From positions 10,827,598 through 10,887,597 of the forward strand of contig CAIIXF020000001.1 of the NCBI GenBank assembly GCA_903813345.2: a stretch of 60,000 nt of DNA, read 5' to 3'. The DNA is from Owenia fusiformis (lineage: Eukaryota; Annelida; Polychaeta; Sabellida; Oweniidae). Numbering within the stretch: the stretch's first letter is position 1; each line of letters starts with the position of its first letter. The notes under the pieces are model-generated. The model saw only the letters and a list, made by a program, of their open reading frames with translations, had not been told where the DNA came from and did no database searches. Position numbers and translations under genes: made by a program. Shown here in pieces: positions 13,030-24,726 of the stretch.

Positions 13030-13775
13030 TTGTATGGTATAGGGATAAAAGGAAAGTTCATGATAACACTTACATAAAATAATTTAAGTATCTAATAATG
13101 ATAATGAACATATTACAATGTTACACAATGTTAGTAAATGATAATTAAATGTCAATTATTGTTAGTGTAATATGTATTTTTTGCTTAATGCTGCAACAAT
13201 TACACAAGTTCCAAAAAGTGCCACGCCCACTTTTCCCTAAAAGTAGTTGTGTGTGACTATATGATGGATATTATTGATTTATTGGAGCATTATATCAACT
13301 TTTTAGTGCTTTAGTGTGAATATATACATATTTATACAACTTTTGACAAAGTTGCAGCCACAAAATCCAAACAAATTTGCAAATATTTCACTTTGAGGGC
13401 TAAGGGACATATTTTGGAGGAGGTCAAATTGAGAAGATTTTGAGATATAAATACTGTTTCCATGGTAACCATATAAGTTAGAGATTGGACATTTCTGGCA
13501 CTGACTAACCATGGTATGCTCTGCCTACTATAAAACTATGAATATATGACATGCATTAGTATTCTTTTTATCAGGTGGTATTAAAGTACCCCCAAGGTTT
13601 TCTTAGGGTGGGGGTATGAATTGGCCTGAGGGCCGTCTGCCACCCCTACATGAAGTCCAACTACCCAGAAAGTGCCTAGCATAACCATACAGACTGTTTG
13701 AAATATGTTGGAATGTGTGACCTTCCATGAAAAATGGAAGTTGCAATTATCAGAGTAGTCCACAGTCTAGGATGC
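13030..13775 (-). mobile_element. Long dispersed repeat, right arm of inverted pair
   Basis: Reverse-complement homologue of 9318-10068, diverged by scattered substitutions and small indels. It runs from TCATGATAACACTTACAT to GTGACCTTCCATG and beyond. Confidence 0.85.
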
Positions 13776-15718
13776 AGAACGTCAATTTGAATGAGACACA
13801 GTAATGCATTATTTCATGGTTGAATCTTATGTCATTCTATGCAACCAATTTCCATTCCCCGAAAGACATAATAATTGACACCGGGAAAGTTATATTTTTT
13901 CCCCAAAAAGTTGTCAGGGGTATGCAAAAGTTGCGATGGGAGGTTATTATACACACAGCCATGTAATTAACTGGTCTCAGATAATAAGAATGAGTATAGT
14001 GTGATATTTTGTGAGACAAATAATTAAACTTTAAAGTTATGAATTCAATCTTTCATTTAGTCATGTATACTCCCACTCCCCCCTCCCCCATCCCAACATA
14101 CACCTGCACGGGATGCTCAGTCACATTTGCGCTACAAGCGAACAGGAGCCTTCTGAAATATATATGAGTAAACATGTTCCAGGACATGTATGACTTCAAA
14201 GTAAAAATATTATCATTGACTCGTGAACGTCTAATTGCAATTAGGTGTAGGAGTACTATTATTAAAACATGTTTCCTGAAAATACTTTTCTTCTTTTAAT
14301 TAAAGAATGCGACGCAGTAAGATTCAAGGAAACATTAATAAAATACAAAGAGAATATTTATTTGATATGTAACTTCCTTTAGCTTGAAGTATTCTTTCAT
14401 TCATTGACGAGAAGGTTGCGATGTGTATTTTTGTTGACAGACATTATCAAGTATAATTATTCTTGGTAGACACAGCTATTTATTGTTTTGCTATGTTATG
14501 AAAGTGTTACTATACATTATGATCCTACCAGTTATTGAGATATTCACTCTGAATATATAGATCATATAAGGTGCTTTACCTGGTCAGAAACTAACTGATT
14601 GCAACATATCTGTTACAAGCTTTGCTACTTAAATATGTCAGGTAACCCTGCTATCATAGTGCTTAATATATGGAGATTATTGTTGGGGGTCCAGGGACAT
14701 ACTCCCCGGAGAACTTTTCTAGTAATTAGGTCAGATGGAAGCACCAGGTAGATTTCTGAGGCAATAATACTGTCATCTCAAGGATGCATCACCCCTGGAT
14801 ACAGGACCTTGGCAATAATAAGTATTTCCATGGCAACTAGACTACCAACATACTTGATGAAGCAAGTTGTGTAAAGAGGAGACTTATGAGTAGAGAAGTC
14901 ATTTTTGTTTCTTACCCCTATGTCAAATAGCAACTGTTCGACATACTATTACAGCAACACACAGAGACATTTTACGGCTGGATGAATCAACCGTCCAAGA
15001 GATTGCCACAATCAAAGGATCACGCTATCGTCAGCTAGTAGTATTACATCACTGATCATTCATTCAAACCTAAGGCTTCTGCTATGTTCAATAACAAAGC
15101 TAAGCCAACAATATCATTGGTTTATTCCAGAATTTTAACATCTCGCAGTCAAAGGGAAAAGAAATACTTGCATGTTTCAAACTTAACTCAGTTGATCTGA
15201 GCTCAAGTGCTTAAGCGATGTCAGAGGGCTCATGTAGGGGAAAGTGTAAGGTCTTTGGTCAATGGGAATAGCTTAACAAAAATATTGAGTTAGTTGAAAG
15301 TACTCATTAAGTCAAAATTGATTTACCATGTATCAAATGTATAAGATGTACCCGGTATAGTTCTGCTAAAAATAACAGAAAATTTGCTGACATATTAGTC
15401 ATACATACATTTACTGCATTTCAGTAAATAAACATAATCTACCATAATAAAAATACAAACTTTGAAGAAATAAAAAAGAATATATTTGACAGACAGTATT
15501 GATCGATTTGGTCATATACCTTTTTCCAGGAAATAATTTCATATTGTTACCAGTGACAGTTATATCCTGTGTAATATCAAACTGACGATATATCAGTCAA
15601 ACTAACCTCTACCCTAAAACCAAAAGTAAAATTCTAGCTGATAACATGAAGCGTTCTTTTCACAATTTTAAGTCAATCCCTTTTAAAGGCCAATAAGGAC
15701 TGCAAGTACAGTAAAACC
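13776..15718. other. Non-coding, nothing recognised
   Basis: AT-rich. The 14690-14830 patch (GGGGTCCAGGGACATACTCC; ATCACCCCTGGATACAGG) is more GC-rich but is not assigned. Confidence 0.4.
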
Positions 15719-15990
15719 TGTATATCCAAACACCTCCCTTATCTGAACACCCCTCAATATGAACACTTTTTTCCATTTTATGTCTCCAACTTTTTTTGTG
15801 GATGGTATTTGCCAGTCAGCATGTGTAACAAATGGCAGGTGGTGACATTTTGCATGTTAGTGCCTTGTTAGACCTGCTGTGGTCTTCCAAGTCAAAAATC
15901 TCCAAACATAAATACCTACTATTAATCCGAACACTTATACAAAATATATGTTCCAGGGTGCATACAGGAGTTTTGGGTAAAATGCCCGGA
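15719..15990 (+). mobile_element. pogo-like MITE, interrupted copy
   Basis: It starts TA|CAGTAAAACCTGTATATCC at 15717 and contains the family's 'AACACC/GAACAC' words before and after a foreign piece. The right end is not clear. A reversed AACAAGGC-type repeat (15783-15870) sits inside it, which suggests nesting. Confidence 0.55.
15783..15870 (-). repeat. AACAAGGCATTAACATGC repeat, copy 4 (reversed, truncated)
   Basis: On the minus strand it reads AACAAGGCACTAACATGC, AAAATGTCACCACCTGCC, ATTTGTTACACATGC, TACCATCCACAAAAAAAG and TTGGAGA. It lacks the middle CACCAACC block and the 3' end. Confidence 0.75.
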
Positions 15991-16356
15991 TAATCTGGCT
16001 TAAATAGATATGTAACAGGGAGACCTAGATTGGAGCTAAACTGACAGACTAGGCTACAATTAACCCACACATAATGGGGGCTAAATAGACAAGCTACAAA
16101 CCTAGATTGGTTGCTACACCCATTATATTAAGTGAAGCCCACATTTAGCCTAAGGATGGTATAATATTTATTATAAATAAGAATCAAGACATCAAGAACC
16201 ACAAAGCTGCTAATACTCATCTATACTCCTACTTATATATTAACTTCAATTGTCTCAGTTGCATAAGAATGTCATTTTCTAAAAAGTAAAACCCCTTGAG
16301 ACAAAAACTGTGATTTAGAAAGCTGAAAAATATGAAGGCCATAAAATTAAACATAG
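15991..16356. other. Non-coding, nothing recognised
   Basis: No gene or repeat identified. Confidence 0.4.
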
Positions 16357-16465
16357 CACCAATGCCATTTGTTAGAGATGCCGGATGGCAAACACCAAAA
16401 ACCAAATACCATTCACAAAAAAGTTCGAGACTATAACAATATGCCTCCACTTGTGGTGCTGACAT
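16357..16465 (+). repeat. AACAAGGCATTAACATGC repeat, copy 5 (5' truncated)
   Basis: It starts within the family at AATGCCATTTGTTAGAGATGCC and continues through CAAACACCAAAAACC and GAGACTATAACAATATGCC to CTTGTGGTGCTGACAT. Confidence 0.75.
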
Positions 16466-17209
16466 AACAAAGGGCAATATTGAAAGATACAAACACATCG
16501 AAATCTTGTTAAGCCAAATTAACAAAAAAATTAATAATCAGCATCATCCACTCCATACCGTACCATTCAAACGTCTAAAATACAAAAACCTAACAGTCCA
16601 ATAAAGAAATGATAAAGAAGGCAAGTGATCAATTTTCCACTGTGGTACAAGTGTGCAAATGAATACACGAGACTCATTATAGATTCTATTCGGTAAAAAC
16701 AAGCCAATATAAGTGAAGATCCATATTAGATTGAAGAACTGGCAAACATTTGATTTGTGTCTATTTGTCAGAATGTACCTCTGAGACTTTATATTGATTG
16801 GAGTTGTGGGAAGACAACTCATGCTTCAAACGCCTCCTCTGTCTTGCCTATTCCATGGCTTATTTTGGCCTAGTCTCCAAAAATATCTAATTTCCATCGG
16901 CTTCTCTTTAATTTAGATCGTTAACTACATGCCTAGTTGGTTTTTACTAACTTATTCTGCATACTTCTATACTTATTTTGAGTTTTAAATCATGACTTAC
17001 ATTACATTGTTACGCTGGTATTCCCTCCTACGCAGGTCAGTTTGTACAGAGCACCCTTACAAACATTTCAATGAATCTGTGTACAATTTGTTTAAAAAAA
17101 AAAAAATCATTCTTGTGTTAAGTACGAAAATATGAAGTGCATTGACTTATATTGTAGTATTTTGTTTATTAACAATAGTTTGAACGAGGGAAACAGCAAC
17201 TCCTCAGAG
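16466..17209. other. Non-coding, nothing recognised
   Basis: Contains a poly-A run near 17092-17105. No gene seen. Confidence 0.4.
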
Positions 17210-17620
17210 TAGCATATCCCACCGAACAAAGCATGTATTTTATCAGATTACTCATCATTTAAAGTAATTTCACTCATATAGATTAGAAATAAAAACTGAG
17301 AACTAGCCACTTTGAATTCAGAGGCCATTTTGAAAATTCTTTCTTGAGTGCTGTCACATAACATTTGAACCAAACTAGCATTTGGTTTATCGAAGATTAA
17401 GTTTTTACAAAAAAATGGCGGTCTGAATTGAGCAGCCATACCGGAAATTCATTCCTGTGCAGAGGTTCCTTACCCAGAAGGCATCAGCTTATTAAATTTA
17501 AACCAAATCTATTAACCGGTATTTGAGTTATCCTCTGAACAGATGAATGGATAGAGGAACAGACAGATGGCTTCTCTATATCCCTACATGAACTTTCTAC
17601 AGCGGGATAATTAGTAAATA
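17210..17620 (+). mobile_element. Dispersed element with ATCCCACCGAA / TCTCTATATCCCT ends
   Basis: The left end is ATATCCCACCGAAC and the right end includes TTTGAGTTATCC, ACAGACAGATGGCTTCTCTATATCCC and AGCGGGATAA. The related tail at 51955-52018 has ACGGACGGTCGGCTTCTCTA and GTTCGGTGGGAT; a fragment at 35335-35410 also has GGACAGATGTACATACGGACAG. Repeats ending in a GACGGACGG tract and a TTCGGTGGGAT hairpin are common in molluscan DNA as I recall. Confidence 0.5.
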
Positions 17621-20195
17621 GCTTGATATCTTGTCATTAGATTCCCTTGAACAAGACAATAAAAGTGTTGCATGCTCTAGAATGCAAGAAAATATGACAA
17701 TAAAGGAATTTAACAAACAAGGACAAAGATATGACAAATAAATATGACAATAGTACAAAATATGACAATAAGATAGATCATGACTTGCTTTCATCAATAA
17801 ATCCATTGAGATTTAATTAGACATTCTAATGCTAATTTTCAGATAATCTGTTGACAGAATAAAAGGAAGAGTATGTCAGCTTGGAAAGGCTAATCTATTT
17901 TGGTTAGATAAGTGCTAAATAAATGTACTTTAGTTAGGAGGCGTAAAATAGACCGATGTTTTGATAACAAGCTATAAATGCAAGGTTGCCTAAAACTGAC
18001 AAAAATGTGTACTTCAGTCTTTGTAGTTAACACATTTTACTTAGGTACATTTGTACCTCTATTTCAATAACATTTCGTATGTTTATTCAATTCTAACAAA
18101 TTATGTTAAGACAAATTTTGCTGAAAAATCATAGATGTTTTTCGCAATTTCCACCCACCCTCCTCTTAGTACTCTGATATAGCTCAAATATTCCTATTTC
18201 ATTCTGGATTTAGCCACACCACAACAATTCTGTGAAATATTAATAACATTTTTATGATATTCAACTTACTTATTTAGCACAGGGATAACTTGCATCATTC
18301 ATGTGTGTGGAAAACCTCCACTAATCTCAAATATTTTGAAGACCTATCATAATATAATGATCCAAAAAATATTTTTAAAATTCTAGTTTCTAATTTCAGA
18401 AGTTTGCAACTGAGCCATGAAGATCAATGCCAAGATTTGTAATTCTGGCTCATTGCCACAATGCAAAGTTCCGTAAATCGACATGGTCTTCCTGGAAATA
18501 GGTACAATTACCTAGTTAATGCAGATTATCTATAGCTTTCAGAAAAGTTGTTAATTCTACGAGGAATTCCAGAAAAATGTAAAATTCAATATTCTACAAT
18601 TCTATTTAAAATTCCGTCTGCTGTCTGTTATAATAGAAAACTGGTAGCGTAAGAGTGAACTTATTATTTATGTTATTTTTAGGTAGGTTCCAGAACTAAT
18701 AAAATAACTGCACAATATTGTATGTAATCTAAACGGTTGATAGACAATCCCCTCTCCCCTTTAACATACACATGCAAGCATGTGTATTTAGGGAAATTGA
18801 GTTTTGGTGTTTGCTAAAAATTTTGAGTGTATGTAAATAAACATAAAGATAACAGGTATGTATTTTAGATAGGACTGGGAAGCTTGAGAAGGGCAATCTA
18901 GATAGTGAAATGGCTATCCTAACCTTGATCTTTGTGTTATTAAAGGAGTAGTATATCCAACATTCTCCTGTATCTTTAATGTTGAACTTAGCTGCTAAAG
19001 TGGCCATTTTGAAAGAAAGTAGTTCAACTTCAACATGACAATATTCATTTGGTCATTTAAGTAATTAGAGACCAAAACATTACATCTAAAGTAATCAACA
19101 AAAAATAAATAATCTAAAAAATTAAAGATATACAAGGATAGAACATATTTGAGCATAGTTTTCCTTTAATACTGTTTTTAAACATTTGACGCATCATAAA
19201 TGAGGCTGCAAAATGTATTTTGTAAATCATTGTTATTACTAACAATAAAAGTGGGGCATCCATTAAGATTTTCAGTTTTTGTTTTGTTTTACACAGTACT
19301 TACATTTTAAATTGTTCAAATCACAGATTTAATACTTTTATCAGAATCATCCACAAACACAAATATTCATCTTAGAGATGAATAGAAGATAAAGTTTAAA
19401 CTATTCTGCAAGAGACGTGAATAAATGCCAGAAAAATGAGGAATGCTGTTTGTTATGAACATTCTGAACAAATCACAGTGATCTCTTACTCAATTCCTAC
19501 CAAGTGTGTTGAGTTTATTGAGCCATCCTTTAAGTTCAGAAATATGAAGGAAAAACAAAAATTATAAAGTTAATGTTAATGAATCAGATGATTGATTTAG
19601 ATGCAGTTTTACTATTTATTCTATCTGGTTAACAATATTACTTGTTAAAGTTGGTCAGAACATCAACATAGGTCTAAAAATAATTTTTGTTTTGTAGGTA
19701 AACAAAGGGGTAAAAGTTTATTTAATGGTGATTTTTGGAGATCATTTCTATTTATCAAAAGCAGGGTGGAACTCCTAAATTTCATATATATTTTTCTATG
19801 AAAAAAAACAATAAAAAATTACAAACGTTTAATTCATTTAATGGAATTGATAGCTTATAATTCAAATTGTCATAACTTTAAAAGTAGTGCATTATAAATC
19901 TCTCAAATTAGAAGATAAGAGAGATATAGCCTCCTGTGATTGATTTATCACAAACATAAGAGCGAATGTCAATAAGTAGGAGCAGGTAAAAAATCCAGGC
20001 ATTCAATTTATAAATATAGCCATTATTACTCAATCATGATAAATCACATTTAATTATTGTTTGCACAAATTATGAAAAATGTACAAGTGAATGTTTCATA
20101 GAATAGCTGGTGTGTCAGATAAATTGAGATTTATACTATTATCACGATAAATTAGAAAAGTGGAAACTGATTAATGCATTATTGGTCTATAATGA
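17621..20195. other. Non-coding, nothing recognised
   Basis: AT-rich throughout. Short frames only, none with a motif. Confidence 0.4.
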
Positions 20196-20332
20196 AACAA
20201 GGTATCATCATGCAAAATGTCACAACCTGCCATTTGTTACAGACCCTGACTGCTGACACCAAATGCCAAATACCAACCACCGAACACAATCCACAAAAGA
20301 GTTGGAGACTTAAACATCTTCAGGTGATGATA
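20196..20332 (+). repeat. AACAAGGCATTAACATGC repeat, copy 6
   Basis: It runs from AACAAGGTATCATCATGCAA through CTGCCATTTGTTACAGACC, ACCAACCACCGAACAC and GTTGGAGACTTAAAC to AGGTGATGATAT. Confidence 0.8.
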
Positions 20333-21176
20333 TAAAAAAGCACCATTAGAAGTTTTCTGTTTAGACTGTGTCGCATCAATTAAATATTTTCAAAGTATTC
20401 CCTCTTCAAAACTCCTTAATATATTCTAATCATTTAACAGTGACATAAGGCTATCTTCATCTATTTGCAGTCTCACCTATTCAAGTCTACTCACCTTTGT
20501 AAGCAAGAAACAATATCAACACTTATCAGTATTAGACTATTTAAAATCAACAATCTCTGAATATTCCTGCAAATCATATTTTTATAAATTGTCGTTCCTA
20601 CCTGTAAATACTTAGTGTTAATCCACAGATGTTACCTTCTACCTAGCCTATGTATTGGTAGCTAGTCAAGAATTTGCCAAGATATAGTATAATGTTCATG
20701 TATATGATTCCCTGTATCTACATCTCTGCAGTTACTGCTGGGTCTGCAGTCTGTGTTATACCTTCTATATTACATACAGCTTATGTAAGGGCCTCCAAAT
20801 TCAGGTAGGAGCAGATTTATCACTAAATGATGATGTACAGCCATAGATATATGTAGAAATACAAGATGCTTGGCATGTTGTTAGTACCTGATAACCAACT
20901 GGCTGTAAACTACATGTATCTCGAATTCAAGGGTACCCAATATAAACACCATTAGGCCAACATGAGAAATTTTTCAAAGTTACAAAACGAGAATCTGGAA
21001 TTTCTAAACATAAACATCAATAAAATGGCCTATTCAGTGTAATCAGATGATCTAAATTTATGCTAATTCCTCCATTCGTATTCACAAGTTACCACAATGT
21101 ACTTTGATAAACTACTCTGGAATCATCATTTTTAAAAATAAGTAGCAAAAATGAACCAAATTACCAAAGTACATCT
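20333..21176. other. Non-coding, nothing recognised
   Basis: No gene or repeat identified. Confidence 0.4.
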
Positions 21177-21300
21177 AACAAGGCATTAACATGCAAAATG
21201 TAACCACCTGCTATTTGTTACAGATGCCGAACACCAACCACTAAACGCTGAACACCAACCACCAAACACCATCCACAAAAAAAGTTGGAGACTATAACAA
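21177..21300 (+). repeat. AACAAGGCATTAACATGC repeat, copy 7
   Basis: Starts AACAAGGCATTAACATGCAA and holds an expanded internal block CACCAACCACTAAACGC / CACCAACCACCAAACACC. It ends at GACTATAACAA, directly followed by CCCTGAAGTAGGGAATCCCACC, which resembles the end of the 17.2-kb element. Confidence 0.8.
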
Positions 21301-22953
21301 CTCCCTGAAGTAGGGAATCCCACCATACAAAACATATTTTATCAATTTAAATCACTGTGATCATTTTGAACATTTCATGAAAGAAATAACAGGGCTGTAG
21401 TATTGTCTCCATATGCATAACAGACAATAAGCATTAGGTTCAATTGTATATCAGAGTTCTCACCAGGAAATATTTAGGGTGTGGTGGAAACATCTTCAGC
21501 ATATCCATTTAGTCATGATAAATCGTATTTATGTTATTGTTTATCGGTTTTACATCAAGTTTAGGCTCTTGTTTCAAGAGCATTTCCTGACATAATGTGT
21601 ATATCACGCTTTATCTATTACACCCACTACCTATTACATGATGATATTAGAAAATCAACTCAGCCTATACAAATCCATTTGTCTTAATAAACAGCATCAG
21701 AAGGAGGTATAATGTGACACAAGGCAACAACACAGGGAAAAATAACAAAAATAACAAAAAAGAACTGTACATTCACAAAAGAACCAGATCAAAGGTGAAC
21801 ATTTATATAAATCCGATTTTCAAAATAAAAATCGTTTCTATTCATTCACTTCATACTGACATTAAAAATGGAGATTATTAAATATTAACACTGAATATTG
21901 ATTTTGACAATATCTTATTCATTTTTATTAATTTCTTGAACTTTTCCGCACCAAGATACATCATCTTTTTGCATTTAGTGTTATTGTATATAGTTTCTGT
22001 ATCTTTTTGCATTCACTGTAATACAGTTTCAGTTTTACTTGAGTATCTTGCTTCGTCCAATATTCATGATCGAAAGATATTAGAAATAAAGTAAATGCAT
22101 GATCCATTAGAAATTGTATACATTTTGGCCCACCTTGTATAGAATTACAAGATATATCAGACCAATTCATCTAAAATTAGATATTGACAATATAATTTGA
22201 TATAAAGTACTAATTGATACAGCAACATGTTTTATACTCTTCCCACTCATCATTGATGAAGAAATAATCCTACAGTTTGCACCACTTTATGTCACGAATC
22301 TCTTTAATGCTTTCTATTTTATATGAGGACGTAGACCATGTTTGGGTAAAGTACTACAGAATAAGTTAATTTTAGTCTGATTTACAACAACAATTGTGTA
22401 AAAGAAAAAGCACAAAATCACAACATCTTCAAGGCTGTTCTGTTTGAAAAGATCTACATGTAGCTTTTGTGAGCTATAAATCATGGAATTTCAAAATCCA
22501 CTCTATCCAAACCATACCCATGGATTCATATGCAATGATAATATATGTACATTATTTTCAAAAATGAGTTTAATTTCTCAGAAAACTGCCTTATTAGGAA
22601 AAAGTTTTCTATAAAGGGGCCCAAAATTGCTCACAACACAATTCCTGACGTAATTGTTTATAAAAAACAGTGCCCCACAAGCTCCTCATTCAATTTCAAG
22701 GACTGACCCCGACTTTTATAATATTTATAGTCTTGTATAATTAGATAAGGGCTTTATTAAATTACTCATTAACTTTATCTGATCAAATTGATAGATAACC
22801 TTTACCCTGGGTGTCAGTGCCTATTAATTAGGGAGATGAAGCTCTCTTTTAAATAAGCAAAATCAACTATTGGAAAGAACTTTGTAACAAAGTGCAGTAG
22901 TATACTTAATACCATGTACAGTGTATATAGAAGTGTGAGCCAGCTAAGAGTAT
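21301..22953. other. Non-coding, nothing recognised
   Basis: No gene identified; AT-rich. Confidence 0.4.
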
Positions 22954-23076
22954 GACAAGGCATTTTGCAAAATGTCACCATCTGCCTGTCATAAACACTG
23001 ACTGCCAAAGTGCCGAACTCAAAATACCAACCACCAAATGCCAAACACTGACTACAAAAAGTTGGAAACTATACAA
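22954..23076 (+). repeat. AACAAGGCATTAACATGC repeat, copy 8
   Basis: GACAAGGCATTTTGCAAAATG, CTGCCTGTCATAAACACTG, ACCAACCACCAAATGCC, GTTGGAAACTATACAA. 3' truncated. Confidence 0.75.
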
Positions 23077-23110
23077 TTTGACCATAAAAACTGTTTTTGT
23101 TCCATTGTCT

Positions 23111-23217
23111 ACTGCATGTACTGAAATACTCTACTGCATGTGCTGCAACACTCTATTGCATGTACTGAAACACTCTATTGCATGTGCTGAAACACTCTTT
23201 TGCATATACTGAAATAA
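23111..23217 (+). repeat. 22-bp minisatellite, about five units
   Basis: The unit ATTGCATGTACTGAAACACT plus CT is repeated nearly five times. It alternates GTACTG and GTGCTG variants in successive units (1 and 3 against 2 and 4), so the array may have grown by a 44-bp doublet. Confidence 0.92.
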
Positions 23218-23554
23218 AAGTGGCCAGAATATATATATAGTTTTATTGATAAGAAGCTTGTCACGAATTGTCACTATTTTTGAAAAGTTGTTTTACATTA
23301 ATTTTTGCATCAGATGTCTGTAACCCCCTCCATATACTTCTGCTGTGAAGTTGAGGTAAATGGGGAGAGGTTACAAATAGGGTTACAAAAACTTCAAGTA
23401 AGATTATTCTGTATTCTTGATTCTCCTTTCAACATGCCCTGATATGGAAAGTCAGCAGAACATCAGGAATAGCACCAAGAAGTGTTTAAAAGGCCAGGTG
23501 TTCATTGTAGAGGTGTTGACACTCAAGGGTAACTTTGAGCAAAATGAAGCAATA

Positions 23555-23705
23555 TGGTAAAACCTGTCAAAATCGAATGCCTCTGGGACCAGCCAAATGT
23601 GTTTGGATTAACAAGTATTAACATTTCAAGGTTTGGTTTTTTCAACTTGTGAAAGACAACAAATTTGGGACCAAGAAAAAGTGTACACATACACATGTTT
23701 TACTG
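23555..23705 (+). mobile_element. pogo-like MITE, 151 bp
   Basis: TA|TGGTAAAACCTG at the left and CATGTTTTACTG|TA at the right form an imperfect inverted repeat with flanking TA. Related to the intact copies at 24385 and 38727. Confidence 0.65.
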
Positions 23706-24384
23706 TATATCAAACATACTTCGTGGACAAATCAGGAAGGTTAAAATCAAACTTTTATTGACTTATACCACAAGTGTGATGGTTAACGCCCTTGATTAAT
23801 GCACCATCAAAATATCCCTAGATATGAACCAACAATAGTACATGCTATACTCGCATACTTCAAGATCATGACCTCAAGCATAACATCACAAAAATAACAA
23901 TAAAATATTATTGATAAATGCTACCTGATTTTCTTTAAAATTCTGAAATAATTTGAGATGATGTTTCAAAGAATATTTAGAGTGTTTTAGAGTGTTTAAT
24001 TTAGATGATTGAAATATCCGGCTGATTGTCAATAATGTAAGGACACATTCATTACACATTAGAGTGCCCTCTTATAATTCAATGAACTTCTTTTCACAAA
24101 AGTAACCTAAGCTTTACATATCCTCCTATAAAATATTTACATACATAAAAAGCATTGAATGCATTAGTAAATCAAGACTCAATATCAGTCTCAGATAACA
24201 ATTTCCAGGATCCATTCAACACGGATTCAGGGAATATGTAATATAAGAATCCCCTTTAGTACAATGACCCTGCCCACATCAGACATTTTGGAGTAAAAAG
24301 ACATTAAGAGATTAATCTTTATTTCACCCTGGATTACTATTAGCGAGCAGGCATACTTCTCTCTATCAAGATTCTTTCAAAGTA
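23706..24384. other. Non-coding, nothing recognised
   Basis: No gene or repeat identified. Confidence 0.4.
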
Positions 24385-24726
24385 CAGTTAAACCTGTTAA
24401 GTAGAACACCTTCATAAGTAGAACACCTTCATAAGTGGAACACCTCAATAAGTGGAACACCTCCCAAGTAAAACACTTTACAATGTTTTCCCCAGGATTT
24501 ATTCTCAAGAGGGTGCAAAATCCTGTTTCTTGGTGAAAATATGCCTATTTACATGAATTCGAGATACATAAAGTTTTCTTCTTTTCAAATGAGTGGAAAT
24601 GAATTCTTAGGTAGGTGCAGGCCGACTTTTAAAATCCCAAGTGGGTGCAGTGCCCACTTGCTTTAAGGCTGGGGAGATGACTGCTTTAGAGGTACTAAAC
24701 GTTTTCTTCTTACACAGGTTTAACTG
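24385..24726 (+). mobile_element. pogo-like MITE, 342 bp, with internal tandem units
   Basis: TA|CAGTTAAACCTG and CAGGTTTAACTG|TA are perfect 12-bp inverted ends flanked by TA. The left interior has four ~17-bp tandem units (AAGTAGAACACCTTCAT and variants). TA duplication and CAGTNNAACC-type ends are typical of the Tc1/mariner-pogo (Tigger) group; no transposase is present. Confidence 0.75.
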
